Assembly (NCBI GenBank): GCA_019310535.1
Contig: JAFDED010000022.1
Location: forward strand, 1-47,424
Source: Deltaproteobacteria bacterium
Lineage (GTDB): Bacteria; Desulfobacterota; JAFDED01
DNA length: 47,424 bases
Reading direction: 5' to 3'
Under the pieces are notes generated by a model that saw only the letters and a list, made by a program, of their open reading frames with translations, was not told the DNA's origin and made no database searches. Made by a program: the position numbers and the translations under genes. Below are positions 9,176 through 18,217 of this stretch, piece by piece (position 1 is the stretch's first letter; every line of letters begins with the position of its first letter).

Positions 9176-9703
9176 TCATATTTCCTCTATGTGAATCTCA
9201 CGATTAGTGTAAACGCAGATATCCGCTGCGATCTTCATGGCTTCCTCAACAATGGACCGAGCATCCAGATCTGTGTGTCGGACCAAGGCGCGGGCGGCGG
9301 CCAGAGCGTAAGCCCCGCCCGAACCAACGCCGGCCAGACCATCGTCGGGCTCTATGACATCGCCCGTGCCTGAAATAATGAAGGAGTACTCCTGATCCAC
9401 TGCGAGCAGAAAGGCTTCCAGCCGCCGCAGGGTACGATCTGTTCGCCAATCTTTGGCCAGTTCTACTGCTGAGCGTTTGAGGTTGCCGTTGAAGCTCTCC
9501 AGTTTCTCCTCCAGTCGCTCAACCAGTGTGATGGCGTCGGCTGAAGCACCGGCAAAGCCCACGATCACTTTGCCGTGATAGAGGCGGCGCACCTTTTTTG
9601 CGCTTTGCTTAATCGTGGTCTCTCCCATGCTCACTTGTCCATCTCCGCCCATGGCAACCCGATCCTTATGTCGGACGGCCAATATAGTGGTGCTGTGAAT
9701 CAT
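9176..9703 (-). CDS. hslV: HslV peptidase subunit of the HslUV protease
   Basis: A 175-residue threonine peptidase of the proteasome beta fold. The N-terminus reads [12 protein letters not shown]; by comparison with enzymes beginning MTTI, the nucleophile is Thr5, so a four-residue leader must be removed. The [35 protein letters not shown] and GSGGAYA motifs are all present. An AAAGGGA ribosome binding site precedes the ATG. The gene lies between xerC (53 bp upstream) and hslU, the same xerC-hslV-hslU order as codV-codW-codX in Bacillus. Confidence 0.98.
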   Translation of the reverse strand: MIHSTTILAVRHKDRVAMGGDGQVSMGETTIKQSAKKVRRLYHGKVIVGFAGASADAITLVERLEEKLESFNGNLKRSAVELAKDWRTDRTLRRLEAFLLAVDQEYSFIISGTGDVIEPDDGLAGVGSGGAYALAAARALVRHTDLDARSIVEEAMKIAADICVYTNREIHIEEI

Positions 9704-9756
9704 TGTCCCTTTTCCCGTCTCAGGTAGATAAAAGAAATTTGGAATTTCGAGTTTTA

Positions 9757-10677
9757 TTATTTTCGACTCCGGGGATGTGCACGGTCATAGACTTCCATGA
9801 GCCGGGTGGCGCTCAGATGGACATAATGCTGGGTAGTGGAAAGGCTGGCGTGCCCCAGCATCTCCTGGATGGATCGAAGGTCCGCACCCCCATCCAGAAG
9901 GTGCGTGGCAAAGCTGTGGCGCAGGGTATGGGGATGAGGGCGCTTCACCATTGCCTGCATCCGCCAATACTTATTTACTATCATGCGCACCGCGCGGTCA
10001 GTGATTCTGCCTCCCCGTCGATTGAGAAAAAGCGCCGCTGGATCTGATCGGCCCGTGCGGTTCCGCAGTTCTCCACGCTGCAATAAATAATTCTTCAAGA
10101 CTTCAACGGCCCGGGCCCCTACGGGTACAATCCGTTCCTTCCTCCCCTTTCCCATGACCCGCGCAAGCCCTTCCCGGACATCGACGTCCTCTACATTCAA
10201 ACCCACCAGTTCCGATACCCGCAATCCGGAGGAGTAAGCAAGCTCCATGAGGGCCCGATCTCTTAATTCCAAGGGGGAGGCTCCCGAGGGACCATCCAGT
10301 AGTTTGAACACTTCGTCGACGCTCAAAACCCCAGGGAGATGTTTCTCCGGGCGAGGGGAAGATATTAAATCGGCGGGGTTTGTATGAACCAACCCATGGC
10401 GCACCAAAAACTGGAAAAAGGCTCGGATGGCGGAAATCTTCCGTGCGATAGAGCGTCTCTTGGCGGTGCGGTAAATGTTTCCAAGGTAGGAGCGAATCAC
10501 TCGCTGGTCAACAGCTTCAGGATTTACATCTTCCTGGTCCCCCCTCAGGCAAAACCGCTTTTCCAGGAGATATTGTCGAAATTGCCGAAGGTCTGAAAGG
10601 TAAGCACGGATTGTGTGAGTAGATCGATTCTGCTCGAGCTGGAGAGCGATTCCGAATCGCTCAATGGCATTCCTCAC
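9757..10677 (-). CDS. xerC: Tyrosine recombinase XerC
   Basis: A 306-residue site-specific recombinase resolving chromosome dimers at dif with XerD. The N-terminal SAM-like core-binding domain spans ~1-95. The catalytic domain carries all residues: Arg in SSGLRVSEL, Lys in [15 protein letters not shown] with His and Arg, His in [10 protein letters not shown], and the nucleophile Tyr in HYVH. The start is placed at GTG 10677: an AAGGAGG lies 6 nt before it, and the preceding small gene ends 1 bp away. The longer frame to 10698 would overlap that gene and include the ribosome binding site. Housekeeping context argues for XerC rather than a mobile-element integrase. Confidence 0.95.
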   Translation of the reverse strand: MRNAIERFGIALQLEQNRSTHTIRAYLSDLRQFRQYLLEKRFCLRGDQEDVNPEAVDQRVIRSYLGNIYRTAKRRSIARKISAIRAFFQFLVRHGLVHTNPADLISSPRPEKHLPGVLSVDEVFKLLDGPSGASPLELRDRALMELAYSSGLRVSELVGLNVEDVDVREGLARVMGKGRKERIVPVGARAVEVLKNYLLQRGELRNRTGRSDPAALFLNRRGGRITDRAVRMIVNKYWRMQAMVKRPHPHTLRHSFATHLLDGGADLRSIQEMLGHASLSTTQHYVHLSATRLMEVYDRAHPRSRK

Positions 10678-10678
10678 A

Positions 10679-10903
10679 TCAGGCCTCCTTGCCCTCACCG
10701 CTCAATGCTTTTTCCAATATCTGTTCTTGCTCTCCTACTTCATCGATGATGATGTTGAGGCGATTGCGAAGCTCCACGAGTTCATGTCTGGTAAGGTTTT
10801 CTCCTTTCCCGTCCAGCCATAGGATCACTTCGTTAAGCCACCTTTTAATAAGCGTTTTCATGTTCCGCCTTTCCATGGACGCGCTGCCATCCTCCGTGAA
10901 CAT
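10679..10903 (-). CDS. Small hypothetical protein upstream of xerC
   Basis: A 74-residue acidic helical protein, not recognised. It stops with TGA one base before the xerC GTG, and its last codons hold the xerC ribosome binding site, so the two are probably co-translated. The start is uncertain: ATG 10903 has AGAGG about 4 nt upstream, and internal Met10 and Met15 are alternatives (Met15 has AAAGG 6 nt upstream). The sequence from KTLIKRWLNEVILWLDGKG onward looks like two or three amphipathic helices without Cys. It could be a real conserved small protein or only a leader for xerC. Confidence 0.55.
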   Translation of the reverse strand: MFTEDGSASMERRNMKTLIKRWLNEVILWLDGKGENLTRHELVELRNRLNIIIDEVGEQEQILEKALSGEGKEA

Positions 10904-11799
10904 ACAACCTCTTTTGCTCTGTATGAAAATGATGGCGCATTAAATAAATAAAATCCCTTCCTTGTCCACATTATCCACATTTATCCTGCCAATTTTTCCG
11001 CGAGAGGCAATGATGCCTCGCGAGTATCCAACTTTTTCATCGAGAGACTGCAGCACAGCATGCCTTTTTAAAAAGACATCAATGACCCGGCCATTAATAA
11101 GACTTCACAAGGAATGATAAGTAAGAATGAATGCACAATCCATGGAATACGCACCAGTAATTTATCATAATAAATAACACTGGTATCATGTTTTGTCAAT
11201 AACCATTTACCACCTCCTTGCAAGAAAAGTTCTTTGCTTTCAGTCCATCTCTATGAAAATTCATTGTAAAATAATTATTTTGCTTTTTTCATGTTTCGTT
11301 GCGCCCGCGAGGTCATGATGGTTTCTATGAACTTGCTGAACCGCATCCCCTACAGTACGATATACCTGCAGAGAGTGAATACGTGGTGATATGCGCATAT
11401 TGAAGACATTCTTTATGTGATATTCAAAGTCTAAATGAATTTACAGCTTTGATCGGTGCACCCGGTGTGGATCCATGGCGCTGGGTATAGGTGATAGTAA
11501 CAATGAAATTGGGATGCGGTAAGGTTTTTCTTGGAGATTCGCCTTCGTAATAAGGGAATATGACGGTGTTTTTTCTCGGCCGTCTTCATTAAACCACAGG
11601 ATGCCCGTGAATATTTATTTGTAACTTTGAAACTTGCATTTTCGGCGAACAACTGATATAAAATTCAATATATTGTGCATTGTATCCGAATTTGGTTTAC
11701 ATCCCGAATTGAAAAAATGCGCAAAGAAAACGAAATCAACACTCAGTCCTTCTCAGGCAACAGGGTTTTTACCTTCACGGTTTCCCTTCACACCATACC
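10904..11799. other. About 900 bp without a recognised gene
   Basis: This is the divergent region between the xerC operon and yhaO. It is A/T rich with many stops. It holds an imperfect hairpin at 10999-11023 (GAGGCA-ATGA-TGCCTC core extended by CGCG). Short open frames at 11431-11652 (minus) and 11634-11876 (plus) have no ribosome binding site, odd composition and no recognisable motif. Promoters for both flanking operons must lie here, but none stands out. Confidence 0.5.
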
Positions 11800-13080
11800 A
11801 TGAGAAAATTCCGATTCCTCCATTGTGCCGACCTGCACATAGACAGTCCTTTCAAGGGATTAGCGCTGCTGGATAAGGAACTGGCGGCTGCGTGCCGTGA
11901 GGCCACCTTTCGAGCCTGTGAGCGCATTGTCGATATTGCTTTGGAACAGCAGGTGGACTTTGTTACGGTGGGCGGCGATATTTACGATGGCGCAGAGCGC
12001 AGTCTCCGTGCGGCCGTGTTTTTCAGGGACCAGATGACGCGCATGGCACAGAGAGGGATTCCTGTATGTATCGTTGCAGGCAACCATGATCCACTGGACA
12101 GCCTTATCGCTCCCGTTCGGTTCCCCGAGAACGTCCACCTGTTCGGAGACCAGCCTGAGTTTGTGCCCGTGGTTCGCAAAGACTTTGAGATCGCCCGGGT
12201 GCACGGGATCAGTTTCCCCACTGCCAGGGTGGAGGAAAACCTGGCTCTGAGGCTCAAGCCTGGGAGTAATGCTCCTTTTGCCATCGGCTTGCTCCACTGC
12301 AATGTGGCGGGCCAATCGGGGCATGAAAATTACGCCCCCTGTGCCTTGGATGACCTGATACATTCCGGAATGGATGCATGGTGCCTGGGGCATGTACACG
12401 CCTATGGGCTGCTTTCCCCATCCCGGCCCCTGGTGGTGTACCCCGGGAATCCCCAGGGACGCCATATCAACGAAGCAGGTCAGCGCGGGTGTACACTTGT
12501 GGGAGTGGACGAACTGGGGAACATATCAACCCAGTTCATCCCGGTCCATCAGGCGCGCTGGGAGCGGGTGGAAGTGGATATTTCAGAGTTCGAAGACGTG
12601 GACGGCTTGCTGGCGGGCGTTGAAGATCGGCTTTGCAGCGCATCGGCAGGAGGCCCGGAGGATCTCCTGGTAGCCAGAATCCGATGGCATGGAAGGGGAC
12701 CTCTCCACGACTGGCTTTCCCTGCAGAAACCGGAAGACCTGCGGACAATGCTTCAAGAACGGTTGACAATGTCCACATCGAGGCTGTGCATTGAGTCCCT
12801 CGAGAACGCAACCGGAGCTTCCATTGATCGCTATAGCCTGCTGCTGCAAGAGAGCTTCGTCGGCGACTTTCTCCGGCTGATCGAAGAGGCGCGGCAGGGC
12901 GGGCCTGCGCTGAATGCGGTACTGGATTCTCTTTCGGAACTTTTCGAGAACCGTTTATGCCGCAGGTTCCTCACCGATGGACCGGTCGTGGCTGCCATGA
13001 TGGGGGACCAATCAGCCATCAGGGCGCTTCTTGATGACGCAGAGACCCTTGCCCTGGACTATCTGATGCCAGAAACGTAA
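11800..13080 (+). CDS. yhaO: YhaO/SbcD-like metallophosphoesterase (DNA nuclease)
   Basis: A 426-residue Mre11/SbcD-family calcineurin-like phosphoesterase. Metal-binding motifs lie in order: DLHIDS (residues 11-16), GGDIYDG (~58), GNHDP (~93), GLLHCNV (~168) and GHVHAYG (~197). The C-terminal ~150 residues are the YhaO-type cap and partner-binding region, not a typical SbcD tail. The partner ATPase YhaN follows after 198 bp on the same strand. Together they are expected to process DNA ends or hairpins in an ATP-regulated way. No clear ribosome binding site is seen before the ATG. Confidence 0.9.
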   Translation: MRKFRFLHCADLHIDSPFKGLALLDKELAAACREATFRACERIVDIALEQQVDFVTVGGDIYDGAERSLRAAVFFRDQMTRMAQRGIPVCIVAGNHDPLDSLIAPVRFPENVHLFGDQPEFVPVVRKDFEIARVHGISFPTARVEENLALRLKPGSNAPFAIGLLHCNVAGQSGHENYAPCALDDLIHSGMDAWCLGHVHAYGLLSPSRPLVVYPGNPQGRHINEAGQRGCTLVGVDELGNISTQFIPVHQARWERVEVDISEFEDVDGLLAGVEDRLCSASAGGPEDLLVARIRWHGRGPLHDWLSLQKPEDLRTMLQERLTMSTSRLCIESLENATGASIDRYSLLLQESFVGDFLRLIEEARQGGPALNAVLDSLSELFENRLCRRFLTDGPVVAAMMGDQSAIRALLDDAETLALDYLMPET

Positions 13081-13278
13081 TTTATCAATACAAAATGTCG
13101 AAAGCTGATTTGCATTTTAAACTGCTGATTTTGCATTTTGAAATTATCATTACGTAGAAAACAAAGTTGTTGCGCAATATATATTGATGGATAATAGCAG
13201 GCTCTGCAATATATTGCTAAACGATTCTCATGCTCCGCGGGTGCAGCCCCTGAATGACAATTACTCTGTTTTAATACC
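13081..13278. other. yhaO-yhaN intergenic segment carrying repeat copy 2
   Basis: 198 bp between two genes expected to be co-transcribed. It contains A/T-rich TTTGCATTTT tracts and the second 37-bp repeat, which ends 14 bp before the yhaN ATG and so occupies the place of a ribosome binding site. No SD-like purine run is visible there. Confidence 0.55.
13228..13264 (+). repeat. 37-bp direct repeat, copy 2
   Basis: Perfect match to 2769-2805 in the same orientation, beginning TCATGCTCCGCGGG and ending TGAATGACAATTAC. It abuts the yhaN start region (ATG at 13279). The pair of direct repeats brackets argG through yhaO. Confidence 0.9.
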
Positions 13279-16200
13279 ATGAATATTCAGGAGATGTATG
13301 TAGGTCGCTTCGGCTCCATTGAGGACCGCCGCGTCGGCCCTTTTGGATATGGTTTAACCCTCGTCCGGGGAAACAATGAGGAGGGGAAGACCACTTTACT
13401 GGAGCTGGTTCGCGCTGTGCTCTTCGGCTTCAGGGAACGGTCAGCACCCAACCCGTATATCCCGGCGCATGGCGGAGGGCGCATGGGAGCTCTGGAGGTG
13501 GTGGGGGTTGATGGAGCTTGTTGGCGAATTGAGCGGTCCGAGGGTCCCAGGGGCGGCAGGGTGAGGATTTTGAGCGCACAGGGCTCGGAAAGTCCTCCCG
13601 AAGCCTTGCCAAACCTGCTCCACCGGACAGACCGGCATTTGTTCGAATCAGTGTTCGCCTTCGGGCTTAAGGAGCTGCAGGAGGTCGAATCCCTTCACAG
13701 CAAAGAAGTACAGGGACGCATCATGGGGGCCGCTGCCGGAACCGGAGCCGTTTCTCCCGTGGATGTGTGGAGAAAGCTGACGGAGCAATCTCGAGCTCTT
13801 TACAGGCCCGCAGGGAGGACGCAACCAGTGGGGAGGGCGAACAGGGCTCTGGATGAGGCGGAAGCCGAGATTCAACAAATCCGCACTGTACCCGCCCGGT
13901 ACGCTGAATCGTCTCGTCAACGGCAAGAAGCCTGGATGGAGCGGGAGCAAGTGCGTCATCAACTGGCCAAAGCTCAGGAGGACTTTGCCCGGTGCCAGAA
14001 GCTGGCCGACCTCCAGGCAAGCTGGGAAGAGTTCCAGAAGGCGGGGGCACATATTAAAGAACTTGAACCAGCAGCTAATTTTCCACCGGACGGCCTCCGG
14101 CGGCTTGAAGAAATCATACGGCGCATACGCTCCTCTCGGGAGCTCACTGAGGAGTTGGAATCCCGGTTACGGACGATTCAGGAAGAAAGGAACCGCCTCA
14201 TCCCCAATCAGGAGATTACACGTTTCCGGTCGGACATCGATGAGCTTGCCGATAGGGCTGTTGCGCTGAGCGGACTCCCTGATGAATTGACGAAAGCACG
14301 GGGGAATGATGCCGCGGAACACCGGAACATGATAGCAGCGCTCAACGCAATTGGAAACGGGTGGGATCAGGAGCAGGCGCTTAATTTCGATGCATCATCA
14401 TCCGTGGAGCAGGTGGTCATTGAATGGGAGAGCCGCCTGCGGGAGGCCGAGGAAAATCTTCGCCGATGCAGGGAGCGATTCGAATCAGCAGAAACCACCG
14501 TCCTGCAGAAAAAGCGAACCCTGGAAGATACTGAAAAAGCGCTGGCCCAAGAGTCGATATCCAGGGATAGTATGGAACAGCCCGCGGCCCGTGATCGACT
14601 TGAGGAGTGGCTGCGCTTTCACGAACGGGCACAAGCGGCACGGGAACGTGTAAGAGCCTTTGAAGCAGCGCTTGAGGAGACCGTCCAGGATAAGGATGAC
14701 CTCGCCCGGCAGTCCGCCCGGCTGGCCCAGGATAGTGGCCCACTGATCCCTGGGTGGCTCCCCCTGGCCGCGGCAATGTTCTTTATGACCGCTGCTTTGC
14801 TGGCTGCGTGGGCGGGCTCAGCGGCGGCGGCGCTGATTACTGCTTCGGGGCTGGCCGGAAGCCTTTTGTTGAACCGGTTTCGCCGTCGGTTGCTGGAAAA
14901 CTCCAAGGCCCGACTCAAAGAGTTGAGCGAGCAACAAGAGCGACACCAACAGCGACTGGAGCGTCGCATGAGGACTCTACGGGAGGAGCTTGCCAACGCG
15001 AAAGAACGGCAAGCAGCCGCGCTCGTTCACATGTCCTCCATCAGCAGGGAACTGCTCGGCCGGGATGAGATATCGGAGGAGGAGGCCCGGCTGGCTCTGG
15101 CCAGGGCCCGGGCAGCCGGAGAGCGAGTGGGGAAGCGTCAAGCCCTCCAGCTTCAGGCGCAACAAATCCGAAAAGAGCTGGGTCGTGCGCGGGAGGATCG
15201 AGACAGATGCAATTGCGAATTAGAACGAGCTAAAAAGTTGCTCCAGCAGATCCGGGCCGAATGGGATTCATGGCAACGAGAGCGGAGTCTGGACAAAGTA
15301 GAGTCCCCGGGTGCGCTGCGCATCTTTCTCCGGAGCATCAGGGAATTCCAACAGGCGCACCGACGATGGGATGAATCTCAGAAAATGGTAGCGCGCCAGC
15401 AGGCCATATGGGACGACTTTTCCGAAAAGGCCGCTGAAGTTCTTGAGGCCTGTGGACGCGAAGCGCCTGATGGATTCGAACTCTTGGGAGCAATGAGGGA
15501 CCTGCGAGAAGAGTGTCGGGCTGCGCAGGAAGCATTCCAAAGGAAGCATGAGTTGGACGAGCGCATCCGTGAGGTCGCCTTGCAACTTGAAAGCGCCGGA
15601 AAACGCCTCTCCGAGGAAGAGACCGAACGGGAAATGCTGCTGACCAGGGCCGGCGCAAAGGACGAGGAGTCCTACCGCGCTCTAGCCCCCATGGCAAGCA
15701 GGCGAGAGGAACTCATCGCGGGCCGGAGAGAGCTTTTAGCCTCACTGCGGGTGGGAGCTGACCTGCCTGACGAGGAATCGGTCAGCAATACCCTCCAGGC
15801 GGTAAATTGGGAAACTATTAGGAGCAATAAGGAAGCGCAGGCATCAGAGGTTGCCAGGCTCAGGGATATGTTGGATAGCCTGGGTGAGACCATCGGTCAT
15901 CTGGACCACGAAATCCGGTCCATGGAACAGAGTGATCGCCTCTCTTTCCTGCTCCAGCAAAGAGAGCAGGCGCGTGCGCAACTGCATGAAAGCACCTGGG
16001 CATGGGCGACGGCGAAGGCCGCGGCGACTCTTCTGGACCTTGCGCGACAGAAATATGAAACACAGCGTCAGCCAATGGTTATTCGCTGGGCTTCAGATAT
16101 TTTTCAAAAAATGACAGGAGGCGCCTTTGAGAACTTGCGCATGCCTCTTGACAACGCTCATCCTATGGCTATGCGCTCCTCGGGTGAACTGGTTCCCACA

Positions 16201-16485
16201 GAGCACCTGAGCAGGGGCACAATGGAGCAGCTTTACCTGTCCATTCGCCTGGCGCTGATACGCGAGTATGTCAGACAGGCTGGTCCACTCCCTGTCCTGA
16301 TGGACGATATTCTGGTGAATTTCGATCCCGAGCGGGGACGCGCCGCGGCTCTGGCCATTAATGAATTCTCCCGCTGCACTCCTGTTCAGGTTATTTTCTT
16401 CACCTGTCATCCTCACGTGATCAGGCATTTTAAAGACGCTCAGGATCCGCCGCCGGACATTCTGGATATGGGAAACCTCCTGTAA
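13279..16485 (+). CDS. yhaN: YhaN/SbcC-like membrane-anchored SMC ATPase
   Basis: A 1068-residue SMC/Rad50-like ATPase of the AAA_27 (YhaN) type. Walker A GNNEEGKTT (31-39) follows an N-terminus MNIQEMYVGRFG typical of the family. Long coiled-coil arms rich in Glu, Arg and Gln run ~180-480 and ~540-930. At ~487-534 two adjacent hydrophobic segments (GWLPLAAAMFFMTAALLAAW and an Ala/Leu-rich partner) break the coil, as in YhaN, placing the coil apex in the membrane. The C-terminal signature LSRGTMEQLYLSIRLAL (~976-992), Walker B PVLMDDILVNFD (~1004-1015) and an H-loop FFTCHPH complete the ATPase. It partners YhaO. The start lacks an obvious SD. Confidence 0.92.
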   Translation: MNIQEMYVGRFGSIEDRRVGPFGYGLTLVRGNNEEGKTTLLELVRAVLFGFRERSAPNPYIPAHGGGRMGALEVVGVDGACWRIERSEGPRGGRVRILSAQGSESPPEALPNLLHRTDRHLFESVFAFGLKELQEVESLHSKEVQGRIMGAAAGTGAVSPVDVWRKLTEQSRALYRPAGRTQPVGRANRALDEAEAEIQQIRTVPARYAESSRQRQEAWMEREQVRHQLAKAQEDFARCQKLADLQASWEEFQKAGAHIKELEPAANFPPDGLRRLEEIIRRIRSSRELTEELESRLRTIQEERNRLIPNQEITRFRSDIDELADRAVALSGLPDELTKARGNDAAEHRNMIAALNAIGNGWDQEQALNFDASSSVEQVVIEWESRLREAEENLRRCRERFESAETTVLQKKRTLEDTEKALAQESISRDSMEQPAARDRLEEWLRFHERAQAARERVRAFEAALEETVQDKDDLARQSARLAQDSGPLIPGWLPLAAAMFFMTAALLAAWAGSAAAALITASGLAGSLLLNRFRRRLLENSKARLKELSEQQERHQQRLERRMRTLREELANAKERQAAALVHMSSISRELLGRDEISEEEARLALARARAAGERVGKRQALQLQAQQIRKELGRAREDRDRCNCELERAKKLLQQIRAEWDSWQRERSLDKVESPGALRIFLRSIREFQQAHRRWDESQKMVARQQAIWDDFSEKAAEVLEACGREAPDGFELLGAMRDLREECRAAQEAFQRKHELDERIREVALQLESAGKRLSEEETEREMLLTRAGAKDEESYRALAPMASRREELIAGRRELLASLRVGADLPDEESVSNTLQAVNWETIRSNKEAQASEVARLRDMLDSLGETIGHLDHEIRSMEQSDRLSFLLQQREQARAQLHESTWAWATAKAAATLLDLARQKYETQRQPMVIRWASDIFQKMTGGAFENLRMPLDNAHPMAMRSSGELVPTEHLSRGTMEQLYLSIRLALIREYVRQAGPLPVLMDDILVNFDPERGRAAALAINEFSRCTPVQVIFFTCHPHVIRHFKDAQDPPPDILDMGNLL

Positions 16486-16662
16486 GATTGACCCTGGCGT
16501 CTTTAAACCAATAAATCCGTTTAATGAACTCAAAATAGCCTCGAGGCTTTACGGGCGGAGCGAGACGCCTCGCCCGGAGTATTGGATAATGCATTTTCAG
16601 TATTACTGGTGCTTAGCGCGCTGGATTCCAGTTAGGTCTTCGAGGGAAATGGGGCTTAATAA
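16486..16662. other. Intergenic segment after yhaN
   Basis: 177 bp. It contains CGGGCG (16552-16557) and CGCCCG (16571-16576), a 6-bp stem with a 13-nt loop, next to GCCTCGAGGC. There is no T-run, so termination after yhaN is uncertain. GGGG about 9 nt before the next ATG may be its ribosome binding site. Confidence 0.4.
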
Positions 16663-17907
16663 ATGGCAGACATTCTTGGGACAATCACTCTGATGGGATC
16701 CGGGGAGATGGCGGAATCCATGCGAAAAGTCCATAAAGCTATTCTATCAAGGATCAGCGGAAGAGTTCGAGCCGTGTTTCTTGACACACCGGCAGGTTTC
16801 CAGCTCAACGTCGATGAGATCTCCGCGCGAGCCGTAGAGTATTTTCAGCATCGCCTGGATACACCCCTGGCAGTGGCATCGTACAAATCCAAACAGATCA
16901 GCGCGCTTGAAGCCGAGCAGGCGCTGATAAAACTCCATGAAGCAAACTACATTTTCGCAGGCCCCGGAAGCCCCACATACTTCATTAATCAATTGCGAGG
17001 TTCGAGCGTGCTGGAGACACTATGCAAGCGATTCGCGGCAGGCGCCCACCTGGTTTTTGCCAGCGCTGCAGCCATTACAACGGGACGTTTTTCGCTGCCG
17101 GTTTACGAAATTTACAAGGTTGGAGAAAAACCGTACTGGGTAGAAGGATTTAATTTTCTTGAAGATTTGGGCGTGGATGTAGCGGTCATACCACATTGGA
17201 ACAACGCAGAGGGAGGAACCCACGACACACGATTCTGCTACCTGGGAGAACCGCGGCTGAAACGCTTGGAGCACGATCTGCCCGATTCTTCGGTAATCCT
17301 GGGAATCGATGAGCACACGGCATGCATTATCGAACCAACCCTCAGACAATGTCATGTCCAGGGGGTGGGCCAAGTCGTGGTGCGATATGGTGAACGCGAA
17401 CATGTCCATCCCTCGGGCACTTCTTTTAAGCTGGATGAGCTTCATCCAGGGACCTTCGACCGAGAGGCGGGAGCAATCTCTCCTGACAGGCCACCTTCAG
17501 AGAGCATACAGGATTGGGATGCGGAGACTCAACTGGATGAACAGATTCGCCTGACAGGCGGTTTACTGGCCGACCCGGCAACCCGTACATGGGGCGTCTC
17601 AAGCATCCTCTATTTTCTGCTGGAACTGGCCCGCAAGGTAGCTGCTGCAAAAGAGACCGGTATAGATGGGGAAAAAATTGCCGCGGCTGAGGCGATGCTT
17701 ATACAAATGATGATACATTGGAGTGGATATGAGAGCGCTTCGAATGAAGTAAATGAGCTGATCGATCTGCTCGTCGCGGTCCGCACAGATCTGAGGGCTG
17801 CCAAGCGTTGGGAATTGGCGGATCAAATTCGCCAGAACCTTGCGAAAAAGGGGATCATCCTGGAAGACGGCCGAGAGAACACCACATGGAGTAGAGCAAA
17901 GCATTAA
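16663..17907 (+). CDS. Cyanophycinase/S51-like domain fused to a CysRS-type C-terminal tail
   Basis: A 414-residue two-part protein. Residues ~1-235 resemble the class I glutamine amidotransferase-like fold of peptidase S51/cyanophycinase: GSGEM, FAGPGSPTYFINQL, a nucleophile elbow with Ser134 in FASAAAITTG, His178 and His187 in IPHWNNAEGGTHDTRF, and Glu217 in LGIDEHTA, consistent with a Ser-His-Glu set. The elbow lacks the usual SAG Gly. Residues ~310-412 are helical and end in AKRWELADQIRQNLAKKGIILEDGRENTTWSR, very like the last ~40 residues of cysteinyl-tRNA synthetase (ADxIRDxLxxxGIxLEDTxxGTxW). The catalytic HIGH/KMSKS domain of CysRS is absent. The substrate is unknown; a link to amino-acid or tRNA metabolism is only inference. 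It lies 177 bp after yhaN on the same strand. Confidence 0.8.
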   Translation: MADILGTITLMGSGEMAESMRKVHKAILSRISGRVRAVFLDTPAGFQLNVDEISARAVEYFQHRLDTPLAVASYKSKQISALEAEQALIKLHEANYIFAGPGSPTYFINQLRGSSVLETLCKRFAAGAHLVFASAAAITTGRFSLPVYEIYKVGEKPYWVEGFNFLEDLGVDVAVIPHWNNAEGGTHDTRFCYLGEPRLKRLEHDLPDSSVILGIDEHTACIIEPTLRQCHVQGVGQVVVRYGEREHVHPSGTSFKLDELHPGTFDREAGAISPDRPPSESIQDWDAETQLDEQIRLTGGLLADPATRTWGVSSILYFLLELARKVAAAKETGIDGEKIAAAEAMLIQMMIHWSGYESASNEVNELIDLLVAVRTDLRAAKRWELADQIRQNLAKKGIILEDGRENTTWSRAKH

Positions 17908-18028
17908 AGGAAGGTTCTTCAAAGATTATCATGCAAAAGACAAACACCTCACACAGAAAACATCAACGTTTATAAGAAAAGAAAATGGTCTATATCATTG
18001 TGTTGCTGGCGGAATTTGTGTGAAAGGA

Positions 18029-18217
18029 TCACCAGCTCTCACGATAGGAGGGGTTCAATTCATAATAAATCCTCAAGTTACGCCAATCTTCTGTTCCCTT
18101 GCAGCGATTACAAACCCTGATAAATCTTCCATCCGCCCTGAACTCGCGTCCGCATTTGAGACACTCGCGAATGAAAATTTCTTCGTGAACAGCAATCTTT
18201 TTTCTTGGTTTTGCCAT
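18029..18217 (-). CDS. Small zinc-ribbon protein
   Basis: A 62-residue basic protein, MAKPRKKIAVHEE then two CxxC knuckles, Cys19/Cys22 and Cys36/Cys39, forming a likely single Zn site. The C-terminus RIYYELNPSYRESW is aromatic. A GAAGGTG ribosome binding site lies 6 nt before the ATG, which supports a real gene despite its size. It is transcribed opposite to its neighbours. The function is unknown; nucleic-acid binding is plausible from the basic N-terminus and ribbon, but not shown. Confidence 0.7.
   Translation of the reverse strand: MAKPRKKIAVHEEIFIRECLKCGREFRADGRFIRVCNRCKGTEDWRNLRIYYELNPSYRESW

Noticed and set aside
10999-11023. Imperfect GAGGCA/TGCCTC hairpin with CGCG flanks
   Set aside because: Isolated, no neighbouring CDS within 90 bp in the right orientation and no T-run; kept only as part of the intergenic description.
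11431-11876. Short open frames in the gap before yhaO
   Set aside because: No ribosome binding sites, no motifs, and overlap with the yhaO start on the plus strand.
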